Position numbers and translations under genes: made by a program. This document shows, piece by piece, positions 1 to 5,915 of a DNA stretch of 11,247 nucleotides; within the stretch, counting starts at the first letter, position 1; each line of letters starts with the position of its first letter. The notes beneath the pieces were generated by a model. It ran no database searches, was not told the DNA's origin, and was given only the letters and a program-made list of their open reading frames with translations. This DNA comes from JAUHWS01 sp964571805 (GTDB lineage Bacteria > Patescibacteriota > Gracilibacteria > UM-FILTER-43-11): NCBI GenBank assembly GCA_964571805.1, contig CAZNDI010000027.1:1-11247 (forward strand), read 5' to 3'.

Positions 1-1
1 C

Positions 2-277
2 CCTTCGCTGACAACGCTGGCGCCTGAGGCTCAAAGAAAAGAATTGGAGGAATCTAAAGAAGTCCTCGAGGAAAAAATTGGAAAGCCAGTCATTTCCTTA
101 GCTTATCCTGGAGGGGATTACAATCAAGCTACGTTAGATAGTGTTAAAGAAATTTATACTTTTGCTCGAACGACTGAGGCTGGGAAGGATTTTTCTCTCC
201 AAAAAAGATACGAATTGCCCACGGTCCGCATCTTCCCTGAAACCGGCGTGGCATCTTTGAGGGCTTGGTTTGAATAA
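2..277 (+). CDS. Polysaccharide deacetylase (NodB domain), C-terminal part only
   Basis: This gene is cut by the left window edge; the frame is open from base 2 and 91 residues are visible to the TAA at 275-277. The first visible residues PSLTTLAP fit the stretch directly after the second histidine of the NodB metal motif (HxxxHPxLTxL), so the catalytic Asp and His residues lie outside the window. The segment SLAYPGGDYN matches the later NodB motif (usually FAYPGGxYN), followed by the typical 'FARTTEAG...' strand near the end of these domains. Family members are metal-dependent hydrolases that remove N- or O-acetyl groups from peptidoglycan or other polysaccharides, usually outside the membrane. 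Substrate cannot be told from this fragment. The internal TTG at 44 is not the real start because the domain continues upstream of it. No terminator is obvious downstream. Confidence 0.85.
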   Translation, partial: PSLTTLAPEAQRKELEESKEVLEEKIGKPVISLAYPGGDYNQATLDSVKEIYTFARTTEAGKDFSLQKRYELPTVRIFPETGVASLRAWFE

Positions 278-304
278 TTTAGAAGTCAATTCAGTTTATA
301 GCAA

Positions 305-333
305 TGGATTTTATTTAGATATTATGGTATAAT
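305..333 (+). promoter_or_regulatory. Promoter of the 339-aa unknown gene (extended -10)
   Basis: A perfect TATAAT at 328-333 is directly preceded by TGG at 325-327, giving an extended -10. The hexamer 17 bp upstream (TGGATT, 305-310) is a poor -35, which extended -10 promoters tolerate. Transcription would begin near base 340, giving a leader of about 25 bases of A/T-rich sequence before the TTG start at 365. Confidence 0.6.
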
Positions 334-364
334 AAAAAAATTATATACAAATAATATTTCTACA

Positions 365-1384
365 TTGCCTATTCCTGAAGACCCAAAACAAAGAACAGTT
401 GACGCAAGAGTACTTGAATTACTTGCATACCTTGAAAGAGGTGAGCTGCCTAGTGAAGAATTAAGAAGAAGACTTGAGACAACCCTTGCTCAGAATAATA
501 CTACAAGGCCTGTGCCTCACATTCCTGTAGCAAGACAATCAGAGTCAGTTGCTTCGGAGTCAGGACTTGATCGTTCGAATTTATGGCTTGCATTTCAAAG
601 AAAAGTTTCAAGAGATGAGTTAGAGGCTTTATCCGATGTCGATATTCAATTTATTGATAGGGTGACTCCTGAAATAAAAAAGGTATTGATCGGATTTCGA
701 GTGTCAGATAGCAAGCCTTTAGGAGCAGATATATCAAAATATTCAGAAGACTATTCAGGATTTGATTTGTCAGGAACTATAGATTTTAAAGCTTTGGGCG
801 AGATGGTTACGCGAAGCTTATCTAATGATTTAAAAAACCTGGCTGGTAAAACGTGGGAGGACTTTAATACCGTTCAAGTTTTCAATCATCCCCAAAAAGA
901 AGATTTACAGGTGATACAGTTCAGATTTTTTAGCCCGCCCAATACTAATCCAATTGATAATAGGCCAATTGCATCTAATTATTCATTAGTGATTCAAAAA
1001 GGACCAGCTTTAGAAGCTCTTTTAAGTCCTAATTGTTTAAGACTCCTTCCTTTTATAGTCAAATCATTAGGAATGAATATTAGTGATGATCTTTTATTGT
1101 CTGGAGGGCCAGATCGGCGGGTCTTTTTTGATGCCTCTTTAGCTGGCCCCAATAAAATTTTTGGAAAAGCTTCTAATCCTATAGTTCTTCTTAGTTATCC
1201 AGAACGTAAAGTAGCACGTGTCTATGATACTAGAAAAGTTGATTCAGTTTCTACTGTGTCGTGTCGAAGTGATGGAGAGTTTATCAATGAAGCAAAAAAA
1301 GAAAGTTCGGTAAGAAGCAGTGGTAAAGTTGAACTTTTTGGTGGTGGAAATCCCAAAAAAATTCAATATAAAAGGGCAAATTAG
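365..1384 (+). CDS. Unknown protein, 339 residues
   Basis: I do not recognise this protein. It is soluble in appearance: no signal peptide and no membrane segment. Residues 8-45 are charged and probably helical (VLELLAYLERGELPSEELRR region). Residues 46-70 are a Ser/Pro-rich linker, and a mixed alpha/beta body follows (about 75-300). The last 40 residues are Ser/Gly/Lys-rich and look disordered. The start is TTG at 365, placed 25 bases after a predicted transcription start. No in-frame ATG occurs before residue 147, and the frame is closed by TAG at 299-301. Codon use is more A/T-rich (many AGA, ATA, TTA) than in the flanking ribosomal genes, which may mean low expression or acquisition by transfer. 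It has its own promoter and a probable terminator, so it looks like a single-gene transcript. It ends with TAG. The length of the intact frame and the clear expression signals make it a real gene despite the lack of homology I can name. Confidence 0.7.
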   Translation: MPIPEDPKQRTVDARVLELLAYLERGELPSEELRRRLETTLAQNNTTRPVPHIPVARQSESVASESGLDRSNLWLAFQRKVSRDELEALSDVDIQFIDRVTPEIKKVLIGFRVSDSKPLGADISKYSEDYSGFDLSGTIDFKALGEMVTRSLSNDLKNLAGKTWEDFNTVQVFNHPQKEDLQVIQFRFFSPPNTNPIDNRPIASNYSLVIQKGPALEALLSPNCLRLLPFIVKSLGMNISDDLLLSGGPDRRVFFDASLAGPNKIFGKASNPIVLLSYPERKVARVYDTRKVDSVSTVSCRSDGEFINEAKKESSVRSSGKVELFGGGNPKKIQYKRAN

Positions 1385-1423
1385 ACTTACGGTCTCGTAT
1401 TAAAGTAAAGCACTTTTAGAGGA

Positions 1424-1451
1424 GTGGGTTAATGTCCCACAATTTTTATTT
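1424..1451 (+). terminator. Probable terminator after the 339-aa unknown gene
   Basis: GTGGG at 1424-1428 pairs with CCCAC at 1436-1440 around a seven-base loop. The stem is followed by AATTTTTATTT. The stem is only five pairs but G/C-rich, and the T tract is interrupted. It lies 40 bases after the stop of the unknown gene and directly abuts the -35 box of the rplJ promoter, so it would separate the two units. Confidence 0.5.
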
Positions 1452-1477
1452 GACTTCTCATTTTTCCTCTTTATAAT
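1450..1477 (+). promoter_or_regulatory. Promoter of rplJ-rplL
   Basis: TTGACT at 1450-1455 and a perfect TATAAT at 1472-1477 are separated by 16 bp. This is one of the strongest promoter matches in the window, as expected for a ribosomal-protein operon. The predicted transcription start is near G1485, so the L10-leader-like structure begins almost at the 5' end of the RNA. Confidence 0.75.
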
Positions 1478-1484
1478 ACTACCT

Positions 1485-1620
1485 GTCGCAGACCGTAGGC
1501 AGCCTTGAGAAAGAGGCTCAATAAGACCTACCGAGACAATCCCTTTCAGTATTTTTTCAGCCTTTAGGTTGAATAAAATACTAAAGTTCATCTCATCTGC
1601 AAGCATGAGATTTTTTTATT
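1485..1620 (+). ncRNA. L10-leader-like cis-regulatory RNA upstream of rplJ
   Basis: The segment resembles the ribosomal protein L10 leader, where free L10(L12)4 binds its own mRNA and shuts down expression. Visible structure: GTAGG at 1495-1499 pairs with CCTAC at 1527-1531. Inside it AGCCT at 1501-1505 can pair with AGGCT at 1514-1518, or alternatively TTGAG at 1505-1509 with CTCAA at 1517-1521. Unpaired purine-rich bases (AATAAGA, 1520-1526) sit at the internal loop where L10 leaders carry a kink-turn-like element, and the flanking GCAGACC and CCGAGAC are also typical. A second long hairpin follows, about 19 pairs between 1543-1562 and 1567-1586 with loop TTTA, made of CTTT/AAAG, AGTATTTT/AAAATACT and TTCAGCC/GGTTGAA with small bulges. 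An intrinsic terminator closes the leader. Position and similarity are seen; L10 binding and attenuation are inferred from the family. I could not identify a convincing antiterminator strand. Confidence 0.72.
1590..1620 (+). terminator. Attenuator (intrinsic terminator) in the rplJ leader
   Basis: ATCTCAT at 1590-1596 pairs perfectly with ATGAGAT at 1605-1611 around an eight-base loop, and the stem runs into seven T's and then ATT. It lies between the promoter and the rplJ start, so transcripts must read through it to express L10 and L12. That is the arrangement expected of transcription attenuation. Confidence 0.7.
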
Positions 1621-1637
1621 TTGCGATCGTGCGATAA

Positions 1638-1677
1638 GCTCACCGCTCACCGCTCACCGCTCACCGCTAACCGCTCA
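1638..1677 (+). repeat. Heptamer tandem repeat just upstream of rplJ
   Basis: The unit GCTCACC is present four times without a mismatch (1638-1665), followed by one variant GCTAACC (1666-1672) and a partial copy GCTCA (1673-1677). The array ends five bases before the rplJ ATG and occupies the place where a ribosome binding site would be. It is G/C-rich in contrast to the A/T-rich leaders of nearly all other genes here. Its role is unknown. Confidence 0.95.
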
Positions 1678-1682
1678 GAATT

Positions 1683-2342
1683 ATGCCAGTCACCAAACAA
1701 CAAAAAGACGATATTTTAGAAGAATTAATCGAAAAATTTGGGAAATCTAAATCCGTTGTCTTTGCCGACTACCGTGGCCTAGATGTCGCTAGCCTCTCAG
1801 ACCTCCGTACTCGACTCCGAAAAGCAGATGCCGAAATGCAAGTGGCCAAAAAGACCCTGATGCGATTGGCTGGAGAAAAGAATAATCTCACCATCGACAA
1901 GTCCATCATGGAAGGCCCCGTAGCAGCCACCTTCTCATATGAAGATGCCATGTCTGGCCTCAAAATCCTTTTTAACTTCGCAAAAGAAAACGATAAACTC
2001 AAGCTTCTTGGTGGAGTGGTCGACGGTATGGTGGTCGGTCCAGAAGTGATCAATGAATATGCAAAACTCCCTGGTCGAGAAGAACTTTTGGCCAAATTGC
2101 TAGGTTCTATGATGGCTCCTGTTTCTGGAACCGTCGGTTTATTTGGCAATTTGATCGCTGGTTTCGTCCGCGTCCTCAATGCCCATAAAGACAATCTTCC
2201 TGCCGAAGCCATGCCCGAAGTGAAGGAGGCTGTCAGTGAGGTAAAGTTTGAGGCAGAAGCTTCAGCGCCCGCCGCCGAAGTCGAAGTTGCTGCCCCACAA
2301 GAGCCTCAAGCTGAAGGAGAAGTACCAGCAGAATCTGTTTAA
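1683..2342 (+). CDS. rplJ: Ribosomal protein L10 (uL10)
   Basis: L10 forms the base of the ribosomal stalk: its N-terminal domain binds 23S rRNA near L11, and its C-terminal helix carries L7/L12 dimers that recruit translation GTPases. Residues 1-135 show the family pattern, including SKSVVFADYRGLDVASLSDLR (about 22-42), the conserved KKTLMRLA (56-63) and GPVAATFSYED (78-88). The helical L12-binding region follows (about 132-170). At 219 residues it is longer than the usual 165-180: from about 172 it carries an extra Ala/Glu/Pro-rich acidic tail that looks disordered. The ATG at 1683 gives the standard N-terminus (MPVTKQQKDDILEEL). There is no Shine-Dalgarno sequence; the upstream bases are the heptamer repeat. 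rplL follows after 49 bases on the same transcript. Control is probably by the leader RNA and its attenuator. Confidence 0.96.
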   Translation: MPVTKQQKDDILEELIEKFGKSKSVVFADYRGLDVASLSDLRTRLRKADAEMQVAKKTLMRLAGEKNNLTIDKSIMEGPVAATFSYEDAMSGLKILFNFAKENDKLKLLGGVVDGMVVGPEVINEYAKLPGREELLAKLLGSMMAPVSGTVGLFGNLIAGFVRVLNAHKDNLPAEAMPEVKEAVSEVKFEAEASAPAAEVEVAAPQEPQAEGEVPAESV

Positions 2343-2391
2343 GCTCTATCATCCCTAATTTATAATTATTAATTTTTAATTTAAAATCACT

Positions 2392-2793
2392 ATGTCTGAC
2401 GAGAAAAATTTGCCAGAACTATCTAAGGAAGCTCAATCTATCCTAGATGCTGTTAAAAAACTAACTGTCCTTGAATTGGCCAATTTGGTCAAACACATGG
2501 AAGAAGAATTCGGTGTGTCTGCTGCTGCTCCTATGGCCATGGCTATGCCTGCTGCTGGAGGGGGTGAAGCTGCTGCTGAAAAAGATTCATTCGACGTGAT
2601 CTTGACTGCTGCTGGAGGTCAAAAAATTGGAGTGATCAAGGTGGTGCGTGAAATCACTGGTCTTGGACTTAAAGAAGCTAAAGATCTAGTAGACGGTGCT
2701 CCTAAAGCGGTTAAAGAAGGAGTGAAGAAAGATGAAGCTGAAAAAATCAAGGCTCAATTGGAAGAAGCAGGAGCGAGCGTTGAACTTAAATAA
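2392..2793 (+). CDS. rplL: Ribosomal protein L7/L12 (bL12)
   Basis: L12 is the multi-copy stalk protein that contacts EF-Tu, EF-G, IF2 and release factors. The 133 residues contain the N-terminal dimerisation helices (about 8-45, KLTVLELANLVKHMEEEFGV), an Ala/Gly/Met-rich hinge (46-63) and the C-terminal globular domain (about 66-133). That domain has the hallmark IGVIKVVREITGLGLKEAKD followed by LVDGAPKAVKEGV, which forms the factor-binding face. Length is slightly above the common 120-130. The start ATG is preceded by an A/T-only leader (AATTATTAATTTTTAATTT) and no Shine-Dalgarno sequence. It is the last gene of the rplJ-rplL unit and is closed by a strong terminator 22 bases downstream. 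Confidence 0.98.
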   Translation: MSDEKNLPELSKEAQSILDAVKKLTVLELANLVKHMEEEFGVSAAAPMAMAMPAAGGGEAAAEKDSFDVILTAAGGQKIGVIKVVREITGLGLKEAKDLVDGAPKAVKEGVKKDEAEKIKAQLEEAGASVELK

Positions 2794-2814
2794 TTATTGT
2801 TCCAATCCTCAATC

Positions 2815-2846
2815 AAAGCCATGCACATCGCTGCGTGGCTTTTTTT
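2815..2846 (+). terminator. Intrinsic terminator of rplJ-rplL
   Basis: AGCCATGC at 2817-2824 pairs with GCGTGGCT at 2833-2840 (one G-U pair), extended by two A-T pairs into the T tract at 2840-2846. The loop is eight bases. It lies 22 bases after the rplL stop and explains why the ribosomal unit ends here. Confidence 0.88.
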
Positions 2847-2857
2847 GTGCGCATGGC

Positions 2858-2887
2858 TTGACGGTTATATTTAAAAAGTGATAGAGT
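2858..2887 (+). promoter_or_regulatory. Probable promoter of the LCP gene
   Basis: TTGACG at 2858-2863 and TAGAGT at 2882-2887 are 18 bp apart, and the -10 is preceded by TGA, an extended -10 feature. The predicted start near 2894 gives a leader of about 40 bases. That leader includes the perfect palindrome GGCTTA-TT-TAAGCC at 2903-2916. Confidence 0.45.
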
Positions 2888-2933
2888 GTTTTGTGTCCTT
2901 AAGGCTTATTTAAGCCAAAATTAAACTGAGTTC

Positions 2934-4442
2934 ATGAGTTTTAAAACCCGTACCATAGGCTTTGCCTCAGCTTCACAGAAAAAGCAACACCAACCGTCTA
3001 AAAAATTTAAATCATTTGCAAAAATAATGAATCGAGGGGCGGGCAAGCTTCATTCCAAAGTTCTGAGTTTGTTTGTGGTGGGAACCTTACTTGTCTTTGG
3101 AATCGCCATTGTCTTTAAAGTGACCCTGGCAGCCTACCACTTTATTTCCGAACTCACCCCCCTTAGTATTCTTGAGGTGGTGGGCAAAGATTTAAAAAAG
3201 GATGAGCATAATTACACCAACATCTTACTTTTAGGGGATGGGGGCTATGTGCGTGAAGGCGGTGGGCTCATTGACACCATTATGGTCGCCAGCATTGACT
3301 ATGAAAAAAATGCTGTTTCCCTTCTTTCTGTGCCTCGAGATTTTTATGTGGGAAAAAATATCAATTTGGGCTTAGATAAATATGGTAAGATCAACCAAAT
3401 TTACAACAATTACAAGGATCTAGACGAAGAGGAGCGTTTTGAGAAATTCAAAGGTGCTGTAGGTGAACTGTTTGATTTGGAGATCCAGTACTACATGCGG
3501 ATTGATTTTAAAGGCTTTATAGAAATTGTGGATAGCCTGGGTGGGATTACTATTGATGCTCCTGAAGCAATTTATGATCCCGATTATCCTAATGACTCAG
3601 ATACTGGAACTTTTGTATTTAAGCTTGAGGCAGGTTTGCAAGAGATGGATGGGAAGACGGCTTTAAAGTACGCTCGAAGTCGCCATGGCACGAGTGATTA
3701 CGATAGAGCAGCTCGTCAACAACTGATTTTGGAGGCGCTACGTCAAAAAGCTCTTTCGGCAGGTGTGCTCACTGATTTTGACACCCTTTCAAATGTGTAT
3801 AAGGCCATAAATGATAATTTCAATTCAGATTTGACCTTGCGTGAAATGGCTTCTCTAGGAGAGTTTGCGCAAAAATTGGATCGATCTCATCTTGTGAGTA
3901 AGCAATTAAAAGAAAGTCCTTTGGATGACGGTGGGCTTTTGTATGTGCCTGATCGTGCCTCATGCGGGGGGTCATGGTGCCTAACACCCCTTGAAAATAA
4001 TCTAGATTTGATTCATCAGTACGCAGATTTGATTTTCAATCATCGAGAAATTTATTATGAACCTGCTAAAATAGAAGTCCTCAATGCGACCAAAACCCCG
4101 GGCATTGCAGGCGAAGTGGCATCTCAGTTGAAGCGCCTTGGGTTTGATGTCGAAGACGTTGGAAATTATGAAGATGAAGCAGGGGAGAAGAAATTTTTAG
4201 CAGAGTCTTTGGTTGAGTATAGCGATTGGTCAGAAGGAGCGGACGGTAGAATTATCCCCAAATACCAAGCCACTTTGACGGCTCTAGAGGGGCTCATTAC
4301 GGCAAAGGAAATCGCTTCAGATCAATCTCAACTTATTCCTGCTCCAGAAGGTGATCAAAATGCACCCAAGGTTTATGTGGGGGGAGGGATCAACCTCCGT
4401 ATTATTTTAGGGCAAGATCAGGACGCATTTTCTGGGAATTAA
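2934..4442 (+). CDS. LytR-CpsA-Psr (LCP) family cell-wall glycopolymer ligase
   Basis: LCP enzymes transfer polyprenyl-linked glycopolymers (teichoic acid, capsule or arabinogalactan type) onto peptidoglycan on the outer face of the membrane. The 502 residues are laid out as a basic cytoplasmic N-terminus (1-40), one membrane helix (about 43-68) and an extracytoplasmic LCP domain (about 93-275). The LCP domain shows NILLLGDGG, DTIMVASID, LLSVPRDFYV, KINQIYNNY, FIEIVDSLGGITIDAPEAI and the Arg-rich lipid-phosphate motif YARSRHGTSDYDRAARQQ (246-263). A LytR C-terminal domain follows (about 378-492; KIEVLNATKTPGIAGEVASQL to the closing RIILGQD). Two Cys residues (344, 349) in a short loop between the domains could form a disulfide. 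No Shine-Dalgarno is visible. It appears to be a single gene between the rplL terminator and the rpsT promoter. The glycopolymer it attaches cannot be told from this window. Confidence 0.93.
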   Translation: MSFKTRTIGFASASQKKQHQPSKKFKSFAKIMNRGAGKLHSKVLSLFVVGTLLVFGIAIVFKVTLAAYHFISELTPLSILEVVGKDLKKDEHNYTNILLLGDGGYVREGGGLIDTIMVASIDYEKNAVSLLSVPRDFYVGKNINLGLDKYGKINQIYNNYKDLDEEERFEKFKGAVGELFDLEIQYYMRIDFKGFIEIVDSLGGITIDAPEAIYDPDYPNDSDTGTFVFKLEAGLQEMDGKTALKYARSRHGTSDYDRAARQQLILEALRQKALSAGVLTDFDTLSNVYKAINDNFNSDLTLREMASLGEFAQKLDRSHLVSKQLKESPLDDGGLLYVPDRASCGGSWCLTPLENNLDLIHQYADLIFNHREIYYEPAKIEVLNATKTPGIAGEVASQLKRLGFDVEDVGNYEDEAGEKKFLAESLVEYSDWSEGADGRIIPKYQATLTALEGLITAKEIASDQSQLIPAPEGDQNAPKVYVGGGINLRIILGQDQDAFSGN

Positions 4443-4445
4443 GGC

Positions 4446-4474
4446 TTGCATTCGTCGAAAAAAACCCTTAAAAT
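4446..4474 (+). promoter_or_regulatory. Probable promoter of rpsT
   Basis: TTGCAT at 4446-4451 and TAAAAT at 4469-4474 are separated by 17 bp, starting four bases after the LCP stop. The -10 is good (5 of 6) and the -35 weak (TTG only). The implied leader is about 100 bases, long enough for autoregulation by S20, but I see no defined structure in it. Confidence 0.45.
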
Positions 4475-4581
4475 AACCCAGCTTACTCAAAATTAAGAAC
4501 TGATCGAGGGCTTAAAAATTAATTTTATCTCCACGACTCATTCTTGATCCATCATTTTTAATTATTAATAGAAAGAACAGG

Positions 4582-4989
4582 ATGCCAATCACCAAACAGG
4601 CCATCAAAAGAATGAAACAAAGCGAGGCTGCTAGTATTCGCAATAAGCATTATTCAAGCCGAATGAAGTCTATGATTAAGCTTGTGCTCACTTATGTTCA
4701 CGCGGGTCAGATGGAAAAAGCTAAAAAAGCTCTTTCTGAGACGGTGAAAGCCATCGATATGGCGGCAAAAAAGAAATTGATCCACGAAAATAATGCGGCT
4801 CGAAAAAAATCTAGAGTACAACGGGCAGTCAATACTTGTGTGGCGAAGGAAGAGGTGGTCACTCCTAAAAAAGTAACTAAGGCTAAAAAGGTTAAGGTAG
4901 AGAAAAAAGTAGAAATGGTTGCTGAAAAAGTTCAACCCACTACTGAAGAAGTGAGTGAGGTCAAAGAAGCTAAAGAGGGGGCGGCTTAA
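4582..4989 (+). CDS. rpsT: Ribosomal protein S20 (bS20) with long charged tail
   Basis: S20 is a helical protein that binds the base of the 16S rRNA 5' domain early in 30S assembly. Residues 1-86 are the family core: MPITKQAIKRMKQSEAASIR, then RMKSMIKLVLTYV, AKKALSETVKAIDMAAKKKL and the signature IHENNAARKKSRVQRAVN (about 67-84). The protein is 135 residues against the usual 85-90. The extra 45 residues are a low-complexity Lys/Val/Glu tail, first Lys-rich (KKVTKAKKVKVEKKVE) and then Glu-rich. The start is preceded by an A/T-rich leader containing AATTATTAAT, also present before rplL, and then by AGAAAGAACAGG, which is purine-rich but not a good Shine-Dalgarno match. ruvX follows after 65 bases and may be co-transcribed. 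Confidence 0.95.
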   Translation: MPITKQAIKRMKQSEAASIRNKHYSSRMKSMIKLVLTYVHAGQMEKAKKALSETVKAIDMAAKKKLIHENNAARKKSRVQRAVNTCVAKEEVVTPKKVTKAKKVKVEKKVEMVAEKVQPTTEEVSEVKEAKEGAA

Positions 4990-5054
4990 ATTTTCAATTC
5001 ACCGTTTTTTTAATCCATTCGCATTTCAATTTCTCAATTTACTAAAAAGAAGAT

Positions 5055-5501
5055 TTGAAAATTGAAAATTCGCAAAGCAAAGGAAAATATTTATCTCTGG
5101 ACTATGGAGACCGAAGAGTGGGGATGGCAGTTTCCGATGAGGATAAGGAGATTTCTTTCCCTCGGGACTTTTTGGAGTATCAAAAAAATCCAGAATTGAT
5201 TGCAAGGTTGAAGGCTTTTTGTGAGGAGGAGGGGATTGTGCGAATCATTCTTGGTTTTCCTATTCAAATGGACGGCCGAGTCGGAGAGCGGGCGGAAAAA
5301 ACTCAGAGATTTCATGCTGAACTCAAGCAGGCCATGCCTACCATGGAGATTGTTTTCTTTGATGAACGCCTGAGCACCGAATTTGCCGTTAAGGCCCTTA
5401 GAGGTCAAGGAATTAAGGATAAAGATCAGAAGGGAAAGAGAGACATGATGAGTGCTCAGATCATTTTACAAAATTATTTAGCCTCCATTCATGAGGCTTA
5501 A
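5055..5501 (+). CDS. ruvX: RuvX/YqgF-family RNase H-fold nuclease
   Basis: YqgF/RuvX proteins have an RNase H-like fold; they are implicated in 16S rRNA 5'/3' processing and have been described as Holliday-junction resolvase-like. The 148 residues carry all key motifs: LSLDYGDRRVGMAVSD with the catalytic Asp16, IILGFPIQMDG (64-74), FFDERLST with Glu104, and KGKRDMMSAQIILQNYL with Asp130. Length is normal (about 140-150). The start is the TTG at 5055; no ATG lies upstream in frame and the first motif begins 13 residues later. There is no Shine-Dalgarno sequence. It follows rpsT directly, which suits a role in 30S rRNA maturation. Confidence 0.93.
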   Translation: MKIENSQSKGKYLSLDYGDRRVGMAVSDEDKEISFPRDFLEYQKNPELIARLKAFCEEEGIVRIILGFPIQMDGRVGERAEKTQRFHAELKQAMPTMEIVFFDERLSTEFAVKALRGQGIKDKDQKGKRDMMSAQIILQNYLASIHEA

Positions 5502-5603
5502 AAATAAGCTATGAAGCTCAATTATTCATTAAGTCAGGAGGATTATTTAAATTTTCAATTTTAGAGTGGAAATGGTGATCAACTTTAATCATTAATTTAA
5601 ATC

Positions 5604-5867
5604 ATGCGATTATTCATTCTCATTTTAGGCACGCTGGAGGCCTTGCTGTTAGTCGGATGGAGTATTATTAGTCTCATAGGAGCTAGGCATACGGACTTAG
5701 CAGGGCAGGGAATGGTGCAGGGGTATTCTGTGCTCATGCTCATTATTTTCTTTCTTTTTGTCCTTCCACCTCTCCTTTTGGCTTATTATGAAAAGAATTT
5801 GTGGTTGGCCCTTGTTTTAATCCTTATTGCCACCTTAATCATTGCCGGGGGTTTGAGTTTGGTTTAG
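5604..5867 (+). CDS. Small three-helix membrane protein, unknown function
   Basis: The 87 residues are almost entirely hydrophobic, with probable membrane helices at about 3-26, 41-62 and 65-86, joined by a short polar loop (GARHTDLAGQGMVQG) and the segment YYEKNLW. No catalytic or binding motif is visible and I cannot assign a family. The ATG is preceded by the A/T-rich leader TTTAATCATTAATTTAAATC. It lies 102 bases after ruvX on the same strand and converges with nadE. The intact frame and the coherent membrane pattern support a real gene. Confidence 0.65.
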   Translation: MRLFILILGTLEALLLVGWSIISLIGARHTDLAGQGMVQGYSVLMLIIFFLFVLPPLLLAYYEKNLWLALVLILIATLIIAGGLSLV

Positions 5868-5915
5868 AATTTATCTCACAATTGTTTTATATTATAAACT
5901 AATTATCATAAAATA

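Noticed and set aside
1400..1606. Open frame of 68 codons on the minus strand across the rplJ leader
   Set aside because: It lies wholly in the promoter, leader RNA and attenuator region, shows no domain, and the structures on the plus strand explain the sequence.
1638..1677. CRISPR-like array
   Set aside because: The units are 7 bp and contiguous with no spacers; this is a simple tandem repeat.
1769..2212. 147-codon open frame antisense to rplJ
   Set aside because: It is a shadow of the strongly conserved L10 gene; the Ser/Arg/Pro-rich translation matches no protein pattern. Other antisense frames over rpsT, ruvX, nadE, radA and tatD were dismissed for the same reason.
5536..5541. Perfect AGGAGG between ruvX and the small membrane gene
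   Set aside because: No ATG, GTG or TTG lies 5-12 bases downstream and the next gene starts 62 bases away, so it does not act as a ribosome binding site for a visible gene.
5868..5915. Possible bidirectional terminator between the small membrane gene and nadE
   Set aside because: The only inverted repeat is imperfect and entirely A/T, so it cannot be told from background.
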